From contig NZ_CP034661.1 in NCBI RefSeq assembly GCF_003971235.1, positions 4,216,001 to 4,280,000 of the forward strand: 64,000 nt of DNA. The letters run 5' to 3'. Each line of letters starts with the position of its first letter. Within the stretch, counting starts at the first letter, position 1. The stretch is from Chryseobacterium aureum (GTDB taxonomy: Bacteria > Bacteroidota > Bacteroidia > Flavobacteriales > Weeksellaceae). Below, piece after piece: positions 34,276-42,875 of this stretch. Position numbers and translations under genes: made by a program. Under the pieces are notes generated by a model, which had not been told where the DNA came from, ran no database searches, and saw only the letters and a program-made list of their open reading frames with translations.

Positions 34276-34303
34276 TTCTATTGTTAATTTTTGTTAAGAC
34301 TGA

Positions 34304-34334
34304 CAAATATAGTTTATTTTGGGTTTTTGGCAAG
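34304..34334 (-). promoter_or_regulatory. Promoter of POT transporter 2
   Basis: On the minus strand, a TTG element (complement of CAAG/CAA at 34331-34334), 19 bases, then TATATTTG (34311-34304), a perfect -7 box, 29 bases before the ATG. Confidence 0.65.
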
Positions 34335-34351
34335 GTTTTAATTTTATTTTT

Positions 34352-34384
34352 AAATAAAAAAGCTGCGGAACTCATCCGCAGCTT
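34352..34384 (-). terminator. Terminator after POT transporter 3
   Basis: AAGCTGCGGA (34360-34369), ACTCA, TCCGCAGCTT (34375-34384); on the minus strand a T-rich run follows. Confidence 0.85.
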
Positions 34385-34407
34385 GCTAATCGTTATAATA
34401 TCAAGGA

Positions 34408-36063
34408 TTAATGTCCTTTTTCTTTCATGATTTTGTTCAGTCTTTTTAACATAGAAAGACCCAAAAGTGTAGCAAATATTAACAATGCGAAGTTCACGAG
34501 GAAATAATTCGTCTTGTTTTCGTAGGTATACCAGGTACTTGCCAGAATTCCAGAAAGCTTATTTCCAACAGAGTTAGCCAGGAAAAAACCTCCCATCATC
34601 AATGCTGTAATTCTTGCAGGAGAAAGTTTAGATACAAAAGAAAGTCCCATAGGAGACAGGCAAAGTTCACCGATGGTAATAACTCCATAGCTGGCTACCA
34701 GCCATAATGGAGAGACTTTTACAGATCCGTTATCTCCGGCCATCACTGCTAAAACCATCACCAGACAGGAAAGCCCGGAAATGAATAATCCCAGCACAAT
34801 TTTAGTAGGCGTTAAAGGTTCTTTTCCTTTTCTTCTTAATAATGACCAGAATCCCACAATAACAGGAGTCAGAGCAATCACCCAAAACGGATTGATGGAT
34901 TGGAATAATTCTGTATTGTAGAGATATACTTTATTTTCAGGGTTTTTCTCAAGTGCAGCGCGCTGTTCAGACGAAATATTTTTAAAGTAGACATCTTTTC
35001 CTGTTTCTTTTTTAGTCTCCCCGTTATCATCCTTCTGAGATCTGAACTGATTGTCATAAACAGGAACTTCTTTATCCTCATAACTTTTCCCTTCCACCAT
35101 ATAAATTCCTTCCAGTGGTTTTTCAAGGGAAGCAGGAACACTTCTGTCCGTATAATAATTGGCCCATCTTGTTAAAGCCGTTCCATTCTGTTTGAAAACC
35201 GCCCAGAAGAACATACTGATCAGGAATACCGAAAGCAATGCTCCGATAGACGCTTTTTCGTCCGGTTTAGCTTTGAAGTAAAGAGAAGCATAAAAGTAAA
35301 TTACAGGGATACATGCAAATATAAAGGCATCCGTACTATCGCTTCCAAAAATATTATTGGGAACAAACCAGCCAATGGTTCCTGCAACGATAGCTGGTAC
35401 GAATACTTTCAGCATAATTTCTGACAGCTTTGTATCCCCTTCCTGTACAGGTTTCATCTGCGCAGCATGAATGTAATGCTTCCTTCCGATTGTAAAAATA
35501 ACCATTCCGATCAGCATGCCTACTCCGGCAGTGATGAAAGCCTCACCCCAACCGAATTTATTACGCATGAAAGCAGCAATAATGTTACAGATAAATGCCC
35601 CGATATTGATTCCCATGTAGAAAATATTATATCCGGAGTCTTTGTTGGCTTTATAAGGTTCTTCAGAATAAAGATTTCCTAACAAGGTTGAGATGGTAGG
35701 TTTAAAGAACCCGTTTCCGATGATGATTAATGCCAGAGAGGTGTAAAACAAAGGTAAGTCTTTGAAAACCCCCATTCCTATATATCCGGCAGCCATTAAA
35801 AAACCTCCCAGATAGATAGATTTAATATATCCCAGCACTCTGTCTGCCAGAAATCCTCCAATGAAAGGGGTTAGATAAGTTAAGGCAATATAAGTTCCGA
35901 AAATGTCATCAGCAGTTTTGTCTGGCAGTCCAAGCCCTCCTTTCATACCGGCAGGCTCTATAACATACAGCACAAAGATTCCAAGAATCAGGTAGTACCC
36001 GAAACGCTCCCACATTTCTGTAAAAAAGAGATAGGGCAGCCCTTTAGGATGTTTAGTCTTCAT
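34408..36063 (-). CDS. POT (PTR2) family proton-coupled peptide transporter 3
   Basis: A 551-residue membrane protein, third member of the local POT set. FTEMWERFGYYLILGIFVLY keeps ExxERF but has L where most POT proteins have G; GNGFFKPTISTLLGNLYSEE and GELCLSPMGLSFVSKLSP are intact. A hydrophilic insert of about 80 residues (EGIYMVEGKSYEDKEVPVYD and following) lies between two helices and should be periplasmic or cytosolic depending on topology. The ATG at 36063 is chosen because a -7 box covers 36085-36092; the TTG at 36087 is part of that box. Confidence 0.92.
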   Translation of the reverse strand: MKTKHPKGLPYLFFTEMWERFGYYLILGIFVLYVIEPAGMKGGLGLPDKTADDIFGTYIALTYLTPFIGGFLADRVLGYIKSIYLGGFLMAAGYIGMGVFKDLPLFYTSLALIIIGNGFFKPTISTLLGNLYSEEPYKANKDSGYNIFYMGINIGAFICNIIAAFMRNKFGWGEAFITAGVGMLIGMVIFTIGRKHYIHAAQMKPVQEGDTKLSEIMLKVFVPAIVAGTIGWFVPNNIFGSDSTDAFIFACIPVIYFYASLYFKAKPDEKASIGALLSVFLISMFFWAVFKQNGTALTRWANYYTDRSVPASLEKPLEGIYMVEGKSYEDKEVPVYDNQFRSQKDDNGETKKETGKDVYFKNISSEQRAALEKNPENKVYLYNTELFQSINPFWVIALTPVIVGFWSLLRRKGKEPLTPTKIVLGLFISGLSCLVMVLAVMAGDNGSVKVSPLWLVASYGVITIGELCLSPMGLSFVSKLSPARITALMMGGFFLANSVGNKLSGILASTWYTYENKTNYFLVNFALLIFATLLGLSMLKRLNKIMKEKGH

Positions 36064-36084
36064 ATATTCAATTTTCAAATTTCC

Positions 36085-36092
36085 CAAAAATA
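36085..36092 (-). promoter_or_regulatory. -7 box of POT transporter 3
   Basis: Minus strand TATTTTTG, a perfect TAnnTTTG, 21 bases before the ATG at 36063. Confidence 0.6.
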
Positions 36093-36160
36093 GGTTTTTA
36101 ATTTTAATTGATAAAATAAATAATACAGCTGTAAATGATTAATGAAATAAATAAAAAAAA

Positions 36161-36206
36161 GGAATGTGCAGACAGGATTTCTCTATTAAAAAATCTGTAC
36201 ATATCC
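36161..36206. other. Imperfect hairpin upstream of the Cys-rich peptide gene
   Basis: GGAATGTGCAGA (36161-36172) can pair with TCTGTACATATCC (36194-36206) with one bulge and one G-U pair. No T run follows. The surrounding AT-rich gap shows only near-matches to a -7 box (GATATTTG 36265-36272, TATTTTCG 36278-36285). Role unknown. Confidence 0.3.
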
Positions 36207-36326
36207 TGCAATTTAAGGGAAAATGAAAAAGCAAAAAATCTACATATGTATTTCATTCTTCAGTGATATTTGTTTTTTATTTTCGCCAACGTCAATAGTG
36301 ACATATCATTATAAAAAAAACATTTT

Positions 36327-36515
36327 ATGAAAAAACTTGATTTAAAAAAGATGAAAGGAAGTTTATCCAGAAATGAGCTGAAAACAATTAAAGGAGGTGT
36401 AAGAGCAGAAGACCCTATTGCAGATTCAGGCTGCGCATGTACCAATGCTGCATGTGCCAATACTCACAATGGTAATGGTGATTCTTACTGTAACGGTACT
36501 TTCTGTTGCGGATAA
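36327..36515 (+). CDS. Double-glycine leader peptide with six-cysteine core (bacteriocin-like)
   Basis: A 62-residue peptide. Residues 1-24 form a leader ending in Gly-Gly (MKKLDLKKMKGSLSRNELKT then IKGG) with the LSRNELK signature of Bacteroidetes bacteriocin-like peptides. The predicted core (25-62) is acidic, then Gly/Asn/Cys-rich, with cysteines at 36, 38, 43, 55, 60 and 61, enough for three disulfides. The leader would be cut after G24 by a C39-type protease during export; no such ABC transporter is in the window. A terminator follows, then genes for a disulfide-forming fusion protein and a GLPGLI protein. Bioactivity is unknown. Confidence 0.85.
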   Translation: MKKLDLKKMKGSLSRNELKTIKGGVRAEDPIADSGCACTNAACANTHNGNGDSYCNGTFCCG

Positions 36516-36538
36516 TTAAAATCAATTCTGAAAAAGTG

Positions 36539-36565
36539 GCAACAGGAAACTGTTGCTATTTTTTT
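36539..36565 (+). terminator. Terminator between peptide gene and VKOR fusion gene
   Basis: GCAACAG (36539-36545), loop GAAA, CTGTTGC (36550-36556), then TA and seven T. Partial read-through would give far more peptide mRNA than enzyme mRNA, as in many peptide-maturation operons. Confidence 0.8.
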
Positions 36566-36587
36566 GAAATGCAAAAAGTATATTAAA

Positions 36588-38150
36588 ATGACACGTAAAA
36601 GTTATACTGCTGTTATCAAGTATCTGGATGATCATAAAATATATATGGATAAGGATGAGTTTGAGCTTCAGTTGGAAGGACATCCGGATTTTCCAAGCCT
36701 TCTGGCATTTTCTGATGCTTTAAGCTTTTTCAATATAGAAAATTACAGTTACAGGATTGATAATGAGGAAAAAGATATGTTACCAGAGGATTTTTTGGCT
36801 TTAGTAGAAGGAGAGCTGGCTGTGGTAAGCAATAAAGATAACAAAATAACAGTCAATGGTTCCCCAACAGAAGATTTTTTTTCGGAGTGGGAAAATATAA
36901 TACTGATTATAGATCAACCTGAAGAAAAGACTCATACAAAATCCCGGTTTCGTTATGCCTCTGCTCATTGGGGAATGGCAGCGCTTTTATTTTTGTTTCT
37001 TTTTGGGTATGATTCCTCTCATCTGTTTTTGAAATTGATCTTTGCGGCTACTGGCCTCACCGGATTTATCTTTGCTATGGAGGCTTACAAAAAAACTCAT
37101 GGAAAAGGAACGTTCATACCGGTTGGAGTATGCAAAAGTGATTATCTTAATACAGATTGTGACCTGGTTTTTAATTCAAAAAAATGGAAAATTTTTAATA
37201 AGATAGATTTATCTGAGATTGCACTTCTGTTTTTTACCAGTCAAATAGTCTGTTTTATTTTATTGAGTCTGATAAAAAATATTGAATTCTTTTTTGAGAT
37301 TTACCGATATGGGTTATTTGCATTCCTGCCGGTTGCTTTTTTATCATTGTTCTATCAGGTATTTGTTGTTAAAAAATACTGTCCTGTCTGTCTGGTTATT
37401 ATAGCTTCTGTATGCATCCAGCTGATAGCAGCCAATCTTGTTAGCTTTAAGAGCACAAAAAATGACACTATTGCTGCCGCTTTATTCTTAATTGGCTGTT
37501 TAGGCTCACTCATCGTTTTGCTGAACCTAAGAACAAAAAATAAGATTGCACAGAAAGATGAAAATACGCTTAAAAGGAATTTAAAATTCAGGAGAAACTA
37601 TCAGTTTTTCAAAAATAATTTGTCTTTGCAGAAAAGGTTGGTCAATAAAGACTTCTCAGGTGCTTTTGTGTTTGGAAATGAAAAAGCAGATCAAACGCTG
37701 ACCTTTGTAACCAATCCGTTTTGTAAGCATTGTAAAGAATTTTATCCTGTTTTTCTGAAGCTGGTCAGAAAGTATTCTGATGAGATGAGAATCAATGTTT
37801 TCTTTGATGTAGACCTTGGCAGAGATGATTTGGATAATAGAACCGTTCATCTGAATCTTACCCATATTTATATCAATAGTGAAAATAAAATAGAATTTTT
37901 AGAAGCACTGAGCAATTGGTATGACGTTCAGGGGTATAGTGAAAACAAAAACGGTTGGTATGAAAAGTATTCCAAATATTTTGGAAATTCAGAAGTCGCT
38001 CTTACCCTGTTAAAAGGTCATGAAAACTGGGTAAAGAATAACAGCGTGCATTTTACACCCAATATTTTTATTAATGATGCAGAATATCCGGTACAGTATG
38101 AAAGAGCGGATCTGGAATACTTTATCCCTGAATTTTTATCTGAAAATTAA
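36588..38150 (+). CDS. C39-like / VKOR / thioredoxin fusion membrane protein
   Basis: A 520-residue protein. Residues 1-105 resemble a C39 peptidase-like domain (HPDFPSLLAFSDAL at 32-45) without a visible catalytic Cys near its start, so probably inactive and used for binding. Residues about 125-310 are a VKOR-type membrane domain with several helices, the loop cysteines C182 and C191 and the quinone-site motif C265-P-V-C268. Residues about 360-520 are a thioredoxin/DsbA-like domain with C379-K-H-C382. Together they would make disulfides at the membrane and reoxidise via quinone. The likely substrate is the Cys-rich peptide upstream (inference). Start: the ATG at 36588 rather than a TTG at 36564. 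Confidence 0.88.
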   Translation: MTRKSYTAVIKYLDDHKIYMDKDEFELQLEGHPDFPSLLAFSDALSFFNIENYSYRIDNEEKDMLPEDFLALVEGELAVVSNKDNKITVNGSPTEDFFSEWENIILIIDQPEEKTHTKSRFRYASAHWGMAALLFLFLFGYDSSHLFLKLIFAATGLTGFIFAMEAYKKTHGKGTFIPVGVCKSDYLNTDCDLVFNSKKWKIFNKIDLSEIALLFFTSQIVCFILLSLIKNIEFFFEIYRYGLFAFLPVAFLSLFYQVFVVKKYCPVCLVIIASVCIQLIAANLVSFKSTKNDTIAAALFLIGCLGSLIVLLNLRTKNKIAQKDENTLKRNLKFRRNYQFFKNNLSLQKRLVNKDFSGAFVFGNEKADQTLTFVTNPFCKHCKEFYPVFLKLVRKYSDEMRINVFFDVDLGRDDLDNRTVHLNLTHIYINSENKIEFLEALSNWYDVQGYSENKNGWYEKYSKYFGNSEVALTLLKGHENWVKNNSVHFTPNIFINDAEYPVQYERADLEYFIPEFLSEN

Positions 38151-38152
38151 AC

Positions 38153-38968
38153 ATGATGAAAAACTTATTATTCATATTGCTGGGAACATGCATGATGCTT
38201 GCCCAGAATAACAGGTTCATTTATGAAGTGAAATACAGGAAAGATTCAACTTCAAAGCATATTACCAAAGAAAATTACTATTTGGATGTTACAAAAGAAG
38301 AAATCTTCTATTATAACAGGATGTATTTTATTAATGACTCATTAGACCTTCATGGTTTTAAAGATTACAGACTGACCTCTTTTCTCACCAAAAAGAAGAC
38401 TGCTCCATCGTATCAGAACTATGAATATATTGGTGATGTAAATTTTTATAAATTAACCGGAGAATCCAAACAACAATGGACTATTACAGACAGCATAAAA
38501 AACATAAATAATTTTCAGGTTCAGAAAGCCATAACATTATTTGGAGGAAGAAGCTGGGTAGCATGGTTTTCCAAAGATATCCCGATTCCCTACGGACCCT
38601 ATACATTCAATGGTTTGCCCGGATTGATTATGGAATTGTATGATACAAAAAAGAATTTTTATTTTAATGTGATTAAGAGTGAAAAAATCCCCGAAAATTA
38701 CCGGCGTATTTCATTGGAAAGTTCTGTATATCGGGCAATTCCTGTGACTCGGAAAGAACTGAAGAAATTGAAATTAGATCTTTATTCCAATCCTTTTAAA
38801 TATATTTTGAATGGAAATTTGACCCTGCGTGAAGGCCAGAAATTGTTGTTGGAGGACGGCACAATTCTCTCCAAAGAGCAGCTGAAACCGGCAGAAGCCA
38901 AAGAAAGGAAAAAACTGAAAGCCTTTAATAATCCGATAGAACTGGATAAAGCGGTCAAATATCCCTGA
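38153..38968 (+). CDS. GLPGLI family protein
   Basis: A 271-residue exported protein: signal peptide (about 1-18, ending LAQ), then a beta-rich body with the family hallmark G154-L-P-G-L-I159 and the nearby NFYFNVIKSEK segment. GLPGLI proteins are common in Bacteroidetes; their function is not established and they are often placed beside transporters or peptide-related genes. It begins 2 bases after the VKOR fusion stop, so the two are translationally coupled, and a terminator follows directly. The start could be 38153 or 38156. Confidence 0.9.
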   Translation: MMKNLLFILLGTCMMLAQNNRFIYEVKYRKDSTSKHITKENYYLDVTKEEIFYYNRMYFINDSLDLHGFKDYRLTSFLTKKKTAPSYQNYEYIGDVNFYKLTGESKQQWTITDSIKNINNFQVQKAITLFGGRSWVAWFSKDIPIPYGPYTFNGLPGLIMELYDTKKNFYFNVIKSEKIPENYRRISLESSVYRAIPVTRKELKKLKLDLYSNPFKYILNGNLTLREGQKLLLEDGTILSKEQLKPAEAKERKKLKAFNNPIELDKAVKYP

Positions 38969-38980
38969 TCAATGGGTAAA

Positions 38981-39013
38981 TAAAAACCTTTCAGAATTTC
39001 TGAAAGGTTTTAT
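38981..39013. terminator. Bidirectional terminator
   Basis: AACCTTTCAGAA (38985-38996) and TTCTGAAAGGTT (38998-39009) form a near-perfect palindrome with A run before and T run after, placed between convergent genes. Confidence 0.85.
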
Positions 39014-39015
39014 TA

Positions 39016-39726
39016 TTATTTAGATTTTTTCGGAGCCATTGGTGGAGGTGGTCCTTCTTTAATTTCCACAACTGTTTCCTTTGCTTTTTCTGCTTTTGCA
39101 ATACCATTAACAAAATTTTCCATTTCACTTCTGTTAGCATCAAACTGATTGGCATAGGTATGGGTTGATACGCTACAATAGCCTCCATCGGTAAGATACA
39201 GGTTGGCTATATATTCAAAATCCAGTCCTTTAACATTGGCGCTGTATTCTACATGAAGTACCTTAATCCCATTAATGGTTCTGTATTCGGATTTTTTTAA
39301 TTTAAAATAATCTGAGTTTCTTTGGATAATGGGAATCAAAATATCTTTTAAATTCTTTAACGTCTGAACCGGCATGATTTCGCTTCCAAATAAAGCGTAC
39401 ACTGTAGAGTTTGAAATATTATTAAAGGCATATTCTACAAAGGTTGCACTCTCCGGAGCTTTTACTATTTTCCATTTTTTAGGATTGTAATAAAAGCCTC
39501 CATCCACATGTTTACTTTTTACCAGGAAGGTAGATTCTTTTGTTTTTTCGAATGGCTCTTCATTGGTCTCAATTGTTTCCAGCGTTTTTTCGTCACTTTC
39601 GTTTACGAATTTCCATGTCTTATTGTCTAAAAGCACAACTTCTTTTCCATCTTCTGTTAATGCTTTTACCTGGGACTGAACAGAAAGTGACCACAGAATA
39701 CATGCAGATAAAATAATTTTTCTCAT
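39016..39726 (-). CDS. Exported protein of unknown function
   Basis: A 236-residue protein with a signal peptide (1-18, ending VQSQ). The mature start VKALTEDGKEVVLLDNKTWKF is a motif seen before unrelated domains in flavobacterial exported proteins. The rest (GGFYYNPKKWKIVKAPESAT, KVLHVEYSANVKGLDFEYIA) looks like one alpha-beta domain; the C-terminus is Pro/Lys-rich (PPPPMAPKKSK). I do not recognise a function. It starts 8 bases after the DPP4-type peptidase gene ends, so the two form an operon. Confidence 0.78.
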   Translation of the reverse strand: MRKIILSACILWSLSVQSQVKALTEDGKEVVLLDNKTWKFVNESDEKTLETIETNEEPFEKTKESTFLVKSKHVDGGFYYNPKKWKIVKAPESATFVEYAFNNISNSTVYALFGSEIMPVQTLKNLKDILIPIIQRNSDYFKLKKSEYRTINGIKVLHVEYSANVKGLDFEYIANLYLTDGGYCSVSTHTYANQFDANRSEMENFVNGIAKAEKAKETVVEIKEGPPPPMAPKKSK

Positions 39727-39734
39727 TTTAAATA

Positions 39735-41864
39735 TTATAAATTATTCAGAATGAAATCCGTCATTTTCTGATACAGCTGAGGTCTCGTCTGGCCACCATA
39801 AATGCTGTGGTTTTTATCCGGATAAGCCATGAAATCAAATTGTTTTTTATTTTGAATCAACGCTTCAGAGAATTCCATAGAATTCTGGAAATGAACATTA
39901 TCATCAGCTGTTCCGTGGATTAACAGGAATTTTCCTTTCAACAGATTGGCATATTCCGTAGGAGAATTTTTATCATATCCATCAGGGTTTTCCTGAGGCG
40001 TTCTCATAAATCTTTCAGTGTATACGGAATCATAATATCTCCAGTTGGTAACCGGTGCTACAGCAATTCCCACTTTGAAAACATCTGCTCCCTTAGTCAT
40101 GGCCAGGCTGGTCATATATCCCCCAAAGCTCCATCCGAACATTCCGATTCTGCTTTTGTCAATATAAGACTGGTTCCCCAGCCACTTGGCTGCCGTGATC
40201 TGATCTTCAATCTCATATTTTCCCAGGTTCATATAGGTTACTTTCTTGTATTTGGCCCCTTTGTAGCCGGTTCCGCGTCCGTCTACACAAGCTACAATAT
40301 ATCCTTTTTGAACAAGATGGTTGAACCACATGGCGTTTCCGTTATCCCATGAGTTGGCAACCTGCTGAGATCCCGGTCCGGAATATTGGAACATAAACAG
40401 AGGATATTTTTTATTCGGATCAAAGTTTTTAGGTTTCATAATCCAGGCATTCATCTGATCACCTGCCGCGTTTGGAATCGTGATAAATTCTTTTTCAACA
40501 AAATTATCTGTTTTTAATTTCTGCAGCTGATCATTATTGTTCTGCAGCTCTTTCACTGTTTTTCCGTTTCCGTCTTTCAAAACATAAGTATAGGGTCTTG
40601 CAGCGGTAGAAGAAGTTTCAATGAAATAATTATAGTTTTTGCTGAAATTGGCAGAATTATTTCCTTCCGCATTAGAGATCAGCTGGGATTTTCCGTTTTC
40701 GATATTGACTTTGGAAACCACTTTATTGATGCTCCCTTTTTCCGTAGTCTGAACGTAGATTTCTTTAGATTTTGGATTGAAACCATAATAATCCGTTACC
40801 TCCCAGTTTCCTTTTGTGATCTGCTTTTTAAGCTTGCCATCTTTGTCATACCAGTAAAGGTGGCGGTTTCCGTCTCTTTCAGAAGCCCACAGAAATGAAT
40901 CATCTTCAAGGAATTCTAATGTAGGACTTTCTGTATCAATCCATTTGTCATCCGTTTCAGTAAATAATTTCTGAACAGCTCCTGTTTTAGTATTTACTTT
41001 TAAAATATCCGTGGCATTCTGAATTCGTTCGGAGGTAATTAAAACAATCTCGTCCGGTTTTGCCGTCTGGAATACATTCGGGATGTAGTAATTTTTAAAA
41101 GATCCTAAGTTCAGCTGCATTGTTTTCCCATTGTCAAGACGGTAGAGCTGTGCGGAAACCACAGAGTTTTTCTCACCTGCTTTCGGATATTTGTAACGCA
41201 TTTCAGCTGGGTAAAGACTCTTTCCGTAGATGGGAATATAAATTTCCGGAACCTGGCTTTCGTCAGACTTTACAAATACGATAGCATCAGAGTTTTTTGT
41301 CCATTCATACTGTCTTGCATGTCCGAATTCTTCCTCATAAACCCAGTCTGCCAAACCATTCAGGATCGCATTCTTTTTGCCGTCAGAAGTAATCTGAGTG
41401 ATTTTTCCTGAGGCAAGATCCTGATAGAATAAATTATTGTCAGAAATAAAGGCCACTTTGGTAGCATCCGGAGAAAATGTTGGTTCCTGCACTGTCTTTC
41501 CTTCATTCAGGCTGATTACTTTTCCGGATTTTAAGTCTTTTACATCAAATTTTCCCAGGAAAGAATGTCTGTAAATAGGCTGGCTTCCGGTCTGTAAAAG
41601 AATTTTAGATTCATCATCAGAAAAAATATAGCTTTCAAACTTTCCGTCCACAAGATTTCCTTCCTTTTGTGAAGTTTTATAAGAATATTTTGCAATTCCT
41701 GAAGATTCAATCACAAGATAATTTTCTCCGTTTTTCATCGAAGTAATCCCTGCGATTCCTTTTCCGCGGTAATATCCTGAATATATTTTATCTAAAGTAA
41801 TTTCCTGTGCTGCCATATTTTGGAATACCGCAGCCACAGTAAGAGTTAAAAGGAGTTTTTTCAT
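39735..41864 (-). CDS. Dipeptidyl peptidase IV-type S9 serine peptidase
   Basis: A 709-residue exported peptidase that should remove N-terminal dipeptides, mainly X-Pro. Signal peptide at 1-20 (ending AAQ), then a DPP4 N-terminal beta-propeller with WVYEEEFGHARQYEW (the substrate-anchoring double-Glu motif), then the alpha/beta-hydrolase domain: GWSFGGYM with the nucleophile S579, LLIHGTADDNVHF with the Asp, and DKNHSIYGG with the His near 686. The ATG at 41864 is preferred: the frame starting at 41885 begins at the TTG of a -7 box. It may feed peptides to the nearby POT transporters. Confidence 0.94.
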   Translation of the reverse strand: MKKLLLTLTVAAVFQNMAAQEITLDKIYSGYYRGKGIAGITSMKNGENYLVIESSGIAKYSYKTSQKEGNLVDGKFESYIFSDDESKILLQTGSQPIYRHSFLGKFDVKDLKSGKVISLNEGKTVQEPTFSPDATKVAFISDNNLFYQDLASGKITQITSDGKKNAILNGLADWVYEEEFGHARQYEWTKNSDAIVFVKSDESQVPEIYIPIYGKSLYPAEMRYKYPKAGEKNSVVSAQLYRLDNGKTMQLNLGSFKNYYIPNVFQTAKPDEIVLITSERIQNATDILKVNTKTGAVQKLFTETDDKWIDTESPTLEFLEDDSFLWASERDGNRHLYWYDKDGKLKKQITKGNWEVTDYYGFNPKSKEIYVQTTEKGSINKVVSKVNIENGKSQLISNAEGNNSANFSKNYNYFIETSSTAARPYTYVLKDGNGKTVKELQNNNDQLQKLKTDNFVEKEFITIPNAAGDQMNAWIMKPKNFDPNKKYPLFMFQYSGPGSQQVANSWDNGNAMWFNHLVQKGYIVACVDGRGTGYKGAKYKKVTYMNLGKYEIEDQITAAKWLGNQSYIDKSRIGMFGWSFGGYMTSLAMTKGADVFKVGIAVAPVTNWRYYDSVYTERFMRTPQENPDGYDKNSPTEYANLLKGKFLLIHGTADDNVHFQNSMEFSEALIQNKKQFDFMAYPDKNHSIYGGQTRPQLYQKMTDFILNNL

Positions 41865-41882
41865 TTTCAATTTTAATGATTC

Positions 41883-41890
41883 CAAATTTA
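41883..41890 (-). promoter_or_regulatory. -7 box of the DPP4-type gene
   Basis: Minus strand TAAATTTG, 18 bases before the ATG at 41864. Confidence 0.6.
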
Positions 41891-42094
41891 ATAATTCTTA
41901 CTTATATAACCATATAAAATACAATCAGAACTTAATGTACTGATTTTGTATGATGATTGAAGGTTTTATATGGGTTATAGAAAATATTTTTCAGTTTTTG
42001 AATTTAATAAAGTAAAAAACTTCACTGATGAAATTTGTTTAAAAAGGCAATTTGGCAAAAAAATTGAATATATAATAAGTATAAATCAAATCAA

Positions 42095-42577
42095 ATGATA
42101 ATTATGGAAACGAATGCTTACAACCAGAAACTTAACCGTTATGTGTTGAACGACCAGATAGTTTATACAGGTTTTTCCAGTTTTAAAGACGCAGAAGAAT
42201 GTGCTCATAAAAAAGGAGGAACATTGATAGAAGTGGTTTTCAGAGATGGAAACGATAATCCCGAGATTACAGATGAAGCAGGTTTGGTAGAGAAAAAACT
42301 TCACTATTATGTTGATGCAGGCGCTGAGTATAAATTTATCCACTCTTCTGACCCGGGATTCAGAAAATATGCTGATGAACTACAGAAAATAAAGGCAAAA
42401 TTACAACAGTCTCCACCGGATGAAAGGTATTTTGCCAATTTTGAAATTGAAAATGCGGAAGACCCGATTATTGTGCTCAAAAATGATCATTTTGAATCGG
42501 TAACATCGAGAGAGCGTTCAAAATATTTGAAACACGCATGCGTATATGAACTAGGGATATCCCTGCCAAAATCTTAA
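42095..42577 (+). CDS. Small hydrophilic protein of unknown function
   Basis: A 160-residue soluble protein (start at 42095 or 42104). It has no signal peptide or cysteine-rich motif; segments such as YTGFSSFKDAEECAHKKGGTL and HYYVDAGAEYKFIHSSDPG suggest an alpha-beta fold. I do not recognise a family. It lies 11 bases before a DUF6496 gene in the same direction and the two probably share a transcript. Confidence 0.7.
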   Translation: MIIMETNAYNQKLNRYVLNDQIVYTGFSSFKDAEECAHKKGGTLIEVVFRDGNDNPEITDEAGLVEKKLHYYVDAGAEYKFIHSSDPGFRKYADELQKIKAKLQQSPPDERYFANFEIENAEDPIIVLKNDHFESVTSRERSKYLKHACVYELGISLPKS

Positions 42578-42588
42578 AAAACCAGATC

Positions 42589-42777
42589 ATGAGCAAGACT
42601 AAATATTCAGAAAAAGCTCAGGACAAAGTAGGAAAAGTAATGCACGAATTCAAGGAAGGAAAACTGAAATCTTCTTCCGGAAAAAAAGTGACAAGCAGAA
42701 AACAGGCCGTAGCCATCGGTATTTCTGAAGCGAGAGAAAAGGGCCTTAAAGTGCCCTCCAGTAAAAAAAGCAAATAA
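42589..42777 (+). CDS. DUF6496 small basic protein
   Basis: A 62-residue lysine-rich protein. KAQDKVGKVMHEFKEGKLKS and GKKVTSRKQAVAIGISEARE match the DUF6496 pattern, a family of short proteins found in many bacteria, often in stress contexts. The C-terminus is basic (PSSKKSK), so nucleic-acid binding is possible. It follows the preceding unknown gene by 11 bases and is ended by a long palindromic hairpin. Confidence 0.85.
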   Translation: MSKTKYSEKAQDKVGKVMHEFKEGKLKSSSGKKVTSRKQAVAIGISEAREKGLKVPSSKKSK

Positions 42778-42781
42778 ACTT

Positions 42782-42822
42782 TTAATATAAATGCCCGGAA
42801 ATTTTCCGGGCATTTATATTAA
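42782..42822. terminator. Long palindromic hairpin after DUF6496
   Basis: Arms TTAATATAAATGCCCGGAAA (42782-42801) and its exact complement (42803-42822) make a 20-base stem. There is no long T run, but the A/T-rich stem base can act similarly on either strand. Confidence 0.7.
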
Positions 42823-42875
42823 TCTGCAAAAGCAATAATCACCAATCTGGCTTTTCTTATTTTTACTCTTTTTGC

